From: Tildeniella torsiva UHER 1998/13D
Lineage (GTDB): Bacteria; Cyanobacteriota; Cyanobacteriia; Phormidesmidales; Phormidesmidaceae
DNA length: 64,000 nucleotides
Assembly (NCBI GenBank): GCA_019358835.1
Contig: JAHHIH010000015.1
Location: 62,001-126,000, forward strand
Direction of reading: 5' to 3'
In this document: positions 54,746-61,522 of the stretch, in pieces
Layout of the letters: each line of letters starts with the position of its first letter
Position numbering within the stretch: the stretch's first letter is position 1
Notes under the pieces: generated by a model
The model's input: the letters and a program-made list of their open reading frames with translations, nothing else
The model's database searches: none
Told to the model about the DNA's origin: nothing
Made by a program: the position numbers and the translations under genes

Positions 54746-55262
54746 TAGTTCCGTAAACCAGGGGCGCATCTTACGCAATCTGATGCGCCTGATGGATGTT
54801 ACCTGCGGCCACAGCCTCTACGAAGTGCTGCCCCGAGTACAGATCTGGCTACCAGAGCAGGGTGTGGGAGTTTCCCCTGACCTGGTGGTGGTGGCTGGCG
54901 AATCCCTGCTCCACGACGGTCAGGAAGACAAATTGCTCAACCCCTGCGTCATCTTCGAAATTTTGTCAGGCCCTACCGCCAGCTACAAACCGGAGGCCGC
55001 TACTCTGGACGATAGTCAACGACTGGCCAAAGGCCAACGCGGCGGCATGTTTCGCCACTGCCGGGCGATTCCTTACCTACAGGCCTACGTGTTTGTGCAT
55101 CAAACCGAGGCCCGGGTAGAGCAGTTTTACCGGGCGGAGGAGCATCTGTGGGGCATGACGGCCCAGAGTGGGCTCGACTCGGTGGTAGAACTGGCGATTA
55201 CCGATGCCCGCCTGCCCATGATGGATATCTATGAGCGGGTAGATTTTAGCCTGCTGGTCTAG
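54738..55262 (+). CDS. Uma2 family (DUF820) endonuclease-like protein
   Basis: The protein is 174 residues from the ATG at 54738, overlapping the tldD stop by eight bases. The Uma2/DUF820 pattern of the PD-(D/E)XK nuclease fold is visible: VSPDLVVVAGES, LLNPCVIFEILSGPTASY (the E of the ExLS block) and IPYLQAYVFVHQTEARVEQF. The family is greatly expanded in cyanobacteria and its members are mostly of unknown function. An additional Asp/Glu-rich start is absent. Coupling to tldD translation is likely from the overlap. Confidence 0.85.
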   Translation: MSDSSVNQGRILRNLMRLMDVTCGHSLYEVLPRVQIWLPEQGVGVSPDLVVVAGESLLHDGQEDKLLNPCVIFEILSGPTASYKPEAATLDDSQRLAKGQRGGMFRHCRAIPYLQAYVFVHQTEARVEQFYRAEEHLWGMTAQSGLDSVVELAITDARLPMMDIYERVDFSLLV

Positions 55263-55275
55263 GGGGCCTGTTGCT

Positions 55276-55911
55276 TCAGGGGGATAGGCGGGCAATCGCC
55301 CACTCATCCTCTTTCCAGCTGTACAAAAAGCGATCGTGGAGGCGGCTGGGCCGTCCCTGCCAAAACTCAAAGCTAGTGGGCTTTACCCGGTAGCCCCCCC
55401 AAAAGTCGGGCAGGGGCACTTCCTGGTGGAGAAATTTTTCCTTCATTTTCTCAAACTGTATCTCTAGCAGCTGTCGCGAGGAGACAACACTGCTCTGCTG
55501 CGATACCCAGGCCCCGAGCTGGCTGCCTCGGGGGCGCGACGAAAAGTAGCGCAGTGACTCCGCCGCCGAGATTTTGCTGGCGGTGCCTGCGATCGCCAAC
55601 TGCCGCTCTAATGGGTACCAGGGAAACAGCATCGAAACCTGGGCATTCTCGGCCATATGCTGGGCCTTGCGACTGCCGTAATTGGTAAAGAAGACAAAGC
55701 CGTCGCGATCGAAATACTTGAGCAGCACCGTGCGCTGGTAGGGCGCCCCCGCCGAAGACACTGTAGACAGCACCAGCGCGTTGGGCTCCAGTAGCTCAGC
55801 CTCGCGGGCCTGCTGAAACCACAGCTCAAACTGAGCAAAGGGGTCAGGATCGAGATCGGTCAGGTCTAATCCCCGCTGGCTGTAGTCGCGGCGCAGTTCA
55901 CCAATATCCAT
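55276..55911 (-). CDS. pdxH: Pyridoxamine 5'-phosphate oxidase
   Basis: The 211-residue protein has the PdxH pattern: MDIGELRRDYSQRGLDLTDL, then DPFAQFELWFQQAREAEL, FVFFTNYGSRKAQHMAEN (FMN binding), SMLFPWYPLERQLAIAGTAS and YFSSRPRGSQLGAWVSQQSS. It ends with FWQGRPSRLHDRFLYS and LSP. It oxidises pyridoxamine or pyridoxine 5'-phosphate to pyridoxal phosphate. The length is as expected. It converges with the Uma2 gene, 13 bases apart. Confidence 0.96.
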   Translation of the reverse strand: MDIGELRRDYSQRGLDLTDLDPDPFAQFELWFQQAREAELLEPNALVLSTVSSAGAPYQRTVLLKYFDRDGFVFFTNYGSRKAQHMAENAQVSMLFPWYPLERQLAIAGTASKISAAESLRYFSSRPRGSQLGAWVSQQSSVVSSRQLLEIQFEKMKEKFLHQEVPLPDFWGGYRVKPTSFEFWQGRPSRLHDRFLYSWKEDEWAIARLSP

Positions 55912-55923
55912 GGCGTGGTTGGG

Positions 55924-55941
55924 ATTTTGAATTTTGAATTT
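55924..55941. repeat. TTTTGAATTTTGAATT repeat
   Basis: The 17-base string ATTTTGAATTTTGAATT occurs here and again at 59203-59219. It is an interspersed AT-rich repeat found only between genes in this window. Confidence 0.5.
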
Positions 55942-55946
55942 CTGAC

Positions 55947-56867
55947 TTAAACAATTTCGTCCAGGGCATCTTTGACCTTGGCGTAGTGATAGGTAAACCC
56001 ACTGGCTTCAGTGCGCTTGGGCAACACCTGCTGTCCTTCTAATACCACCTGAGCCCCGTCGCCCAAAATGGTTTCGAGCACAAAGTCAGGCACCGGTAGC
56101 CAGGAGGGACGGTTGAGCACCTTACCCAGGGTCTTGCAAAACTCGGCCATGCGTACCGGGTTGGGGGCGGTCGCGTTGTAAACGCCCTCCATCTGTGAGT
56201 CGTTGAGGGCCTGCACGATCAGGTTCACTAAGTCGTCGCGGTGAATCCACGAGAACCACTGGTGGCCGCTGCCGATTGGCCCCCCGGCAAACATGCGAAA
56301 GGGGGTCAGCATTTTAGCCACGGCCCCGCCCATGCCCAGCACAATACCAAAGCGCAAAATCACCAGGCGGGTACCGTAGTCTTTGACTGACTGGGCCGCC
56401 CCTTCCCAGGCCTGGCACACCTGGGAGAGAAAGTCGTCTGCGATGGGGGTGCTGGTTTCGTCAAAGGTGGCGCTGTCGCTGGTGCCGTAGTAGCCAATGG
56501 CCGAAGCGTTTACCCACACCGTCGGTTTAGGATCGGCCTTAGCCAGAGCCTCGACTAGCTTTTCGGTGCCTACCTTGCGACTGTCTAGAATGGCCTGCTT
56601 GTGCTCATCGCTCCAGCGCTCTGAGATGGGTGCCCCGGCCAGGTTGACCACCCCATCGCAGCCGGAGAGCACCCCTGTTTGCCAAGTGCCCGACTCTAGC
56701 GGGCTATAGCCCACCACCGCCACCTTGGGAAAAGCGTTTTCAGGAAATACCCGGCGGCCATGGTCAACGCTGCGGGTGAGCACCACCACGGTGTGGCCAT
56801 CGGCCTGGAGCCGTTCTACCAGGCGGCTGCCAACAAAACCCGTGGCTCCAGTAATTGCAATTTTCAT
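55947..56867 (-). CDS. TIGR01777 family NAD(P)-binding epimerase-like protein
   Basis: The protein is 306 residues from MKIAITGATGFVGSRLVERL, with the GxxGxxG Rossmann motif; a frame upstream adds 20 non-family residues. GCDGVVNLAGAPISERWSDE and RVGTEKLVEALAKAD-like stretches match the SulA/YfcH (TIGR01777) group. FSWIHRDDLVNLIVQAL and YNATAPNPVRMAEFCKTLGK are typical. The exact substrate is unknown. In plants and cyanobacteria the group is linked to cell division site placement (SulA homologue GC1), which makes a division role possible but not shown. Confidence 0.9.
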   Translation of the reverse strand: MKIAITGATGFVGSRLVERLQADGHTVVVLTRSVDHGRRVFPENAFPKVAVVGYSPLESGTWQTGVLSGCDGVVNLAGAPISERWSDEHKQAILDSRKVGTEKLVEALAKADPKPTVWVNASAIGYYGTSDSATFDETSTPIADDFLSQVCQAWEGAAQSVKDYGTRLVILRFGIVLGMGGAVAKMLTPFRMFAGGPIGSGHQWFSWIHRDDLVNLIVQALNDSQMEGVYNATAPNPVRMAEFCKTLGKVLNRPSWLPVPDFVLETILGDGAQVVLEGQQVLPKRTEASGFTYHYAKVKDALDEIV

Positions 56868-57032
56868 GGGCACCTGATTCTGGGTAACGATAGGTCTGGC
56901 TCGCTGGCTCGGGGCGCAAACGGGCATTGCTGCCCAAAGCTGAACAGGCGTAGGCTTGCCGTTGCCTGCGGCTCAGTCTGACAACAGCATCCGGTCGGTC
57001 ACTGCATGCCCTGCCCTAAAAGCGGGCTTGGT

Positions 57033-57428
57033 CTAGGATAAACCATCTGCCTGGGGCGATTCACCATAGGCCATGCTGTTAGCCTCGGCGTAACGCTCCA
57101 TAAATCGCATGAGGCGATCCCAGTGATCGTCGCGATCGATGACCAGAATGCATTCTACCCGTTTCAGGTCGTCGCCCTCGGGGCCACCAAAAATAAATCG
57201 AATCCCTTCTGGTTCGATGGCGATCGCCCCTTCCTCATCTACCAGTTTGAGGGCCTTGGCAAAGCGGCTGCGAAAGCTCTGAAACTTCTCGATCGCCCGC
57301 AGGTGATTGAAGGTCAACAGCATTGTGCGGGTTCCCATCGCCGGATCTCGCCTTAAGCTGATGTTGTCAATGGTTTCGACAATGCCCTCATAAAATTCAA
57401 CGGTGGGATGCTGATGCTGATGGGTCAT
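57033..57428 (-). CDS. Photosystem II Psb28 family protein
   Basis: The 131-residue protein starts VEFYEGIVETIDNISLRRDP and has FGGPEGDDLKRVECILVIDR and WDRLMRFMERYAEANSMAYG. The last resembles the Psb28 end (WDRFMRFMERYA). Psb28 proteins bind PSII assembly intermediates on the cytoplasmic side. The divergent N-terminus with TMLLTFNHLRAIEKFQSFRS suggests the Psb28-2 paralog rather than Psb28-1. A His-rich leader (MTHQHQHP) is unusual. It lies 12 bases from a YugP-type gene on the same strand and may be its downstream partner. Confidence 0.85.
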   Translation of the reverse strand: MTHQHQHPTVEFYEGIVETIDNISLRRDPAMGTRTMLLTFNHLRAIEKFQSFRSRFAKALKLVDEEGAIAIEPEGIRFIFGGPEGDDLKRVECILVIDRDDHWDRLMRFMERYAEANSMAYGESPQADGLS

Positions 57429-57440
57429 GGCAGCACGGGT

Positions 57441-58124
57441 CTAGCGGCGGCGGTTGATCAAAATGATGTAGTACAGCAAATTGAGAAACGCGGTAAACGC
57501 TGTGGCTACATAGGTCAGAGCGGCGGCACCGAGCACGGCTCTCGCCCCCTTATGCTCTTCTCCCTGAAGAATACCCAGTTCATCGACCAAACGCAGAGCC
57601 CGGCGAGAGGCATCGAACTCCACAGGTAGCGTGACCACGTGAAACAGCAGCACCGTGGCAAAGAAAAGCACCCCCAGCCAGGCCAGGTTGAGAATGTTGA
57701 AAATTAGCCCTGCCATAATCAGCATTGGCCCCATGCGAGAGCCCAGATTGACCACAGGTACCAGGGCTGCCCGCAGGTTCATAAACTTGTAGCCCTCGAC
57801 ATCTTGCAGCACGTGGCCGCACTCGTGGGCCGCCACCGCCGCCGCCGATAGAGAACCTGAACCGTAGATCCCCTCGGAAAGGCGCACGGCCTTGGCTCGG
57901 GGGTCGTAGTGGTCGGTGAGTTCACCCGCCACAGGCTCAACTTTGACGTCGCGCACACCCTTTTTGGCCAAAATGGTTTGGGCCACCTGGGCTCCCGTCA
58001 TCCCCATGGTGGACTGCACTTTGGAGTACTTGCGATAGGTGCCCTTGACCTTGTTCTGCGCCCAAAAGGTGAGAATGGCCGTAGGGATGGCAACCAGCAG
58101 AATGTAAATGGGGTCGAAGAACAT
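57441..58124 (-). CDS. YugP-type zinc metallopeptidase (neutral zinc metallopeptidase)
   Basis: The 227-residue membrane protein has the zinc motif AAHECGHVLQDVEGYKFM (HExxH). It has a hydrophobic N-terminus (IYILLVAIPTAILTFWAQNK) and further membrane segments (GPMLIMAGLIFNILNLAWLG and FFATVLLFHVVTLPVEFDAS). GAQVAQTILAKKGVRDVKVE is a family block. It is an inner-membrane protease of unknown substrate. It reads into the psb28-like gene. Confidence 0.9.
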   Translation of the reverse strand: MFFDPIYILLVAIPTAILTFWAQNKVKGTYRKYSKVQSTMGMTGAQVAQTILAKKGVRDVKVEPVAGELTDHYDPRAKAVRLSEGIYGSGSLSAAAVAAHECGHVLQDVEGYKFMNLRAALVPVVNLGSRMGPMLIMAGLIFNILNLAWLGVLFFATVLLFHVVTLPVEFDASRRALRLVDELGILQGEEHKGARAVLGAAALTYVATAFTAFLNLLYYIILINRRR

Positions 58125-58220
58125 GACCTGGCCAGAGTAAGGGTGACTGACAAACCGTATTTTGGGAATGATAGCAGCCGGGTTATAAGGATTCTCTAAG
58201 CTTTAAGGTGCTCCTAAGGA

Positions 58221-58315
58221 TTGGGGGTGAGGGGTGGGGGAGTAAGGGAGTGAGGGGTAGGGAGTGAGGGTAGGGGGGTAGGGGGTAAGTTCCCTACCCC
58301 CTACCCCCCTACCCT
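58221..58315 (-). repeat. G-rich tandem tract with long palindrome
   Basis: G-runs with TGAGG/TAGGG spacers fill the region between the YugP-type and RDD genes. The last 49 bases (58267-58315) form the hairpin listed separately. On the coding strand of the RDD gene the tract begins at the stop codon. Confidence 0.6.
58267..58315 (-). terminator. 21-bp perfect hairpin at the RDD gene stop codon
   Basis: The arms at 58267-58287 and 58295-58315 are perfectly complementary (AGGGTAGGGGGGTAGGGGGTA in one arm, 21 bases, given by position), with the 7-base loop AGTTCCC. The right arm ends on the last base of the stop codon. No T-run follows. It could end transcription or form a G-quadruplex in the RNA of one strand. 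Confidence 0.6.
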
Positions 58316-59094
58316 CAATTCTTTTGCTGATACGCAAAATAGAGCGCTTCTAAAAACGTATCGGCGGTCATCTCTGTTGGCAGTGCCTCTAGGGCGAGCT
58401 GATCTTTGAATCGGCGGGCGAGCTGGTCGCTGACTAGGGCTTTGGCTTTTGGGCTCATGGCCTGTCGCCGCTGCAAAAACTCGCGCACGGTGGCACAGTC
58501 ATCGGGGGAGAGGCGGGTGATATCGACTAGGGCCAGCAGGTCTTTGCCGATCGCCTGCGATCGCTCTGCCACCCCGACCTCACCGTGGGTCACTGGGTCG
58601 GTCTGCACCACCAGGGTACCGGCCAGCCAGTCGCCCACCCGCTTCTCGGTTTTGCTCAGCAGCACGCAAAAGAAGCCGACAAAGAGAATGTCGTCGATGG
58701 GGCGCAGCAGCGATCGCAGGGTTGCTTGGGGCAATCGCTCGGGCTGGCCGTCGTCGCGAATGACGCGAATTTTGGCGTAGCGCTTGCCGGGGGTCTGGCC
58801 GTACCACCAGGTTTCAAACAGCGCAAAGTAGCCGATGTAGAGGGCAAAGGCGAGGACGGCTGCGATCGCCGTTATCCACAGCTGCACCGTCTCACTCGGA
58901 ATCGTCAGCAGCGTATCCATTGCCAGCAGCCGCACCAGCAAAAAACTGTAGACCACGGCTAGCCCCGTCAGCCCCGCCCCTAAACACAGGTAGTCGAGGG
59001 CGATCGCCACTGCACGACTGCCCACCCCGGCAAGCACAAACTCTAGCTCAACGCTCTCGGGGGTGCGAATGGTGACGGTGTTGAAGAGGGGCAT
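58315..59094 (-). CDS. RDD family membrane protein
   Basis: The 259-residue protein begins with PLFNTVTIRTPESVELEFVL and has the RDD core (SRAVAIALDYLCLGAGLTGL, LRSLLRPIDDILFVGFFCVL). FFALFETWWYGQTPGKRYAK is the family's central motif. A soluble C-terminal helical region of about 90 residues follows. RDD proteins are small multi-pass membrane proteins, mostly of unknown function, some tied to ion transport. It is one of three adjacent membrane genes with the SpoIIM-type gene. Confidence 0.88.
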   Translation of the reverse strand: MPLFNTVTIRTPESVELEFVLAGVGSRAVAIALDYLCLGAGLTGLAVVYSFLLVRLLAMDTLLTIPSETVQLWITAIAAVLAFALYIGYFALFETWWYGQTPGKRYAKIRVIRDDGQPERLPQATLRSLLRPIDDILFVGFFCVLLSKTEKRVGDWLAGTLVVQTDPVTHGEVGVAERSQAIGKDLLALVDITRLSPDDCATVREFLQRRQAMSPKAKALVSDQLARRFKDQLALEALPTEMTADTFLEALYFAYQQKN

Positions 59095-59220
59095 GGGGAG
59101 TGGGGGATGGGGAAGGTGAGGAGGGTGAGGTAGGTGGGGAGGGTGAGTGGGAGTGTAAAGTTCAAAATTTCAAAATGCAAGATTCAAAGTTTTGAATTCT
59201 CAATTTTGAATTTTGAATTC
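59095..59220. repeat. G-rich tract followed by TTTTGAATT-type AT-rich repeats
   Basis: The left half (59095-59156) is GGGTGAGG/GGTGGGG units and the right half (59156-59220) is TTCAAAATTT and TTTTGAATT units, partly inverted to each other. It separates the RDD gene from the next membrane gene. Confidence 0.5.
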
Positions 59221-59261
59221 ATCCACTCCCCGTCCTCACCCGTTGGGAAGTCGCTGCACGT

Positions 59262-60248
59262 TTATATCCCCTCATCAAGCCCCAGCCCGTCATCGTGGCG
59301 CAGAGCAAGATCTAGGCCTTCGCGGCGGCTGCGCAGGTCGTAGTAGAGGACGCCTTTGACCGCTTGCCAAAGGGGGAGTACAAATATGCTGCCTACTAGA
59401 CTTAGCACCAGGCTGAGTACAGCGGTAATGCCATAGACCACACCGTCGGCGGGCAGCAGCTCCAGCAAGATGCTGGGGACGTAGTTGGTCACCGAAAGAA
59501 TCGGCAGCTGAATTAAAAACGTGGCCAGAAACACGACCTGAATACGCAGAATTGAATCTTTAGTGAGTTCCCAACTGCGGCCCATGCTGCCGCCCGCATC
59601 GGATTGGGGCTCGATGGCGAGTACCACCTCAGAGATAAACAGCCGGGAGGCGATCCAAATCAGCGCGATCAGCAAAATTCCTAGGCCAATCAGCACCCCC
59701 AATAAAATGCCCATGACGCCGCCGACCGTTTCATTGATCAGCGCCGATAAAATACCTGCTGTTAAAAACCCAATGCTGCCTCCGGCGATTAGCGCCAGCA
59801 GTGCCGCCCCCAGGTAGGCAGCCACATAGGCCAGCAGCAGCAAAAAGCCTAGAAGTAAGAACTGCCCCAGGCGTGGAGCCACCTGGCGACGGGCATCCAA
59901 CGCTGTTTCGGGCTGGTCAATCAACTCTCGAAACGACAGTCTGCCGATGACGCTGGAGAGGGCGTAATACTTGGCAGAGCCGTAGAGCAGCGGCGCAAAC
60001 CCCACCAGCGCCCCGACCAGGCCGCCAATCACGGCACCCACATCATTGCCGACCCCAGCGCCGATGCCGGCCAAAATTGCGATCGCCAGACCCATGCCCA
60101 AAATGCCAGCCACAAACCACAGGGTGGCCAGCGCTGCCAGATTAAAGAACGTCTTGAATCGATCTTTGTAGAGCCGCAGCGCCGCGCTCACTACGTCACC
60201 AGGATTGAGGGGGCCGAGCTGGCTACCCTGCTGTGCAGATGGGGTCAT
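59262..60248 (-). CDS. Multi-spanning membrane protein of unknown function
   Basis: The 328-residue protein opens PGDVVSAALRLYKDRFKTFF, then about six to seven hydrophobic segments (LAALATLWFVAGILGMGLAI, VGALVGFAPLLYGSAKYYAL, LLGFLLLLAYVAAYLGAALL, VMGILLGVLIGLGILLIALI and others). The RLYKDRFKTFF pattern resembles bacterial membrane domains related to glycerophosphoryl diester phosphodiesterase or YciC-like proteins. No active-site residues are clear. It lies between an RDD and a SpoIIM gene and may form a membrane complex with them. Confidence 0.8.
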   Translation of the reverse strand: MTPSAQQGSQLGPLNPGDVVSAALRLYKDRFKTFFNLAALATLWFVAGILGMGLAIAILAGIGAGVGNDVGAVIGGLVGALVGFAPLLYGSAKYYALSSVIGRLSFRELIDQPETALDARRQVAPRLGQFLLLGFLLLLAYVAAYLGAALLALIAGGSIGFLTAGILSALINETVGGVMGILLGVLIGLGILLIALIWIASRLFISEVVLAIEPQSDAGGSMGRSWELTKDSILRIQVVFLATFLIQLPILSVTNYVPSILLELLPADGVVYGITAVLSLVLSLVGSIFVLPLWQAVKGVLYYDLRSRREGLDLALRHDDGLGLDEGI

Positions 60249-60343
60249 CGGCTCCGTCTCCTAGAGGTTCTAAAACGGTGTGCGTTCATTTCGAGGTTAG
60301 CCTACACTTCTGAATAGAATGCCCGTTTTTCTGGCTTTGCTTC

Positions 60344-61348
60344 ATGAATATTCAGCGTTGGATGGCCCGGCGAGAAGCCAGCTGGCGACAGCTCGAAACC
60401 CTGCTCACCCAGGCTGAGAAAAGCGGGCTTAGGTCGCTCTCTGCGATCGAGGTGCGGCAGATGGCCAGCCTCTACCGGTCAGTTTCGGCAGATTTGGCTC
60501 GGGCCAAGGGACATGGCGTGGGTCAGGCTGTCATCAAAGATTTGCAGCGACTCACCAGCCGCAGCTACAGCCAAATTTACCAAGGCTCTCGCCGCCAAGA
60601 GTGGCAAGCACTCTGGGATTTCTACCGCTACGGCTTTCCGTCGGTGGTGCAGCGGAGTTGGGCCTATATAGCCGTGGCGACGGGGTTGTTTGCGATCGGT
60701 GGGCTGGTGGGGTGGTGGTTTGCCTGGCAAGATCCGGCTTTTTTAACGCTGGTGCTGGGCCAGGAGTTTGTCGAAGAGGTCAAAACCAGCCAGGAGTTGT
60801 GGACGGTTTCCATCATGGGCATTGAGCCTGTGGCCTCTAGCGGCATCATGATCAACAACATCGGCGTTTCCCTGCGGGCGCTGGTGGGGGGCGTCACAAT
60901 GTTTATGCCTGAGGTACCGCTAGTGACGCCGCCAGGGGCGTTTACGGTATTTATGCTGGTGTTTAACGGGGTGATGATTGGCTGCGTCGGCGTGCTGGTG
61001 GCCCAGGCCAACCTAGCCTACGACCTCTGGGCCTTTGTGTTCCCCCACGGGGCGCTAGAGCTACCGGCTATTTTTATGGCTGGGGGCGGCGGGCTGCTGC
61101 TGGCCCGAGGCATTTTGCTGCCCGGCCCCTACCGCCGCATTGATGCGCTGAAATTATACGGGCTGCAGGCCGCTCAACTGCTCTACGGTATCATCCCTAT
61201 GCTGGTGATTGCGGGGCTAATTGAAGGGTTTTTCTCTCCCCAGACCTGGATCCCTAACGAGTTCAAATACATTGCAGGAATAGTCATCTTCATTGCCCTA
61301 GTGCAGTACTGTCGCACACAGCGTCCGACAAAGAGCTTAATTGTGTGA
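60344..61348 (+). CDS. SpoIIM family (stage II sporulation protein M-like) membrane protein
   Basis: The 334-residue protein begins with MNIQRWMARREASWRQLETL and LSAIEVRQMASLYRSVSADL, the soluble N-terminal block of SpoIIM-like proteins. Membrane segments follow from about residue 105 (AYIAVATGLFAIGGLVGWWF, GVMIGCVGVLVAQANLAYDL, HGALELPAIFMAGGGGLLLA). Non-sporulating bacteria carry such proteins near RDD genes, with no known sporulation role. It is divergent from the membrane gene at 59.3-60.2 kb. A role in cell envelope remodelling is inference. Confidence 0.9.
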   Translation: MNIQRWMARREASWRQLETLLTQAEKSGLRSLSAIEVRQMASLYRSVSADLARAKGHGVGQAVIKDLQRLTSRSYSQIYQGSRRQEWQALWDFYRYGFPSVVQRSWAYIAVATGLFAIGGLVGWWFAWQDPAFLTLVLGQEFVEEVKTSQELWTVSIMGIEPVASSGIMINNIGVSLRALVGGVTMFMPEVPLVTPPGAFTVFMLVFNGVMIGCVGVLVAQANLAYDLWAFVFPHGALELPAIFMAGGGGLLLARGILLPGPYRRIDALKLYGLQAAQLLYGIIPMLVIAGLIEGFFSPQTWIPNEFKYIAGIVIFIALVQYCRTQRPTKSLIV

Positions 61349-61522
61349 ATACCAGACAACGCGCAATACCCTGAGATACAGCAATTCAGTGAGTTACGAA
61401 GACCCCAGAGCGGAGTGGTCAATCTGAGGGGCCATCGCTAAAAGTGGTCTATCTGTCAGAGCGATCGCGAAGCTTATGACTACAATAGGGCAGTATTTCG
61501 GTTGGGCTTATTGCCGCTTGCC

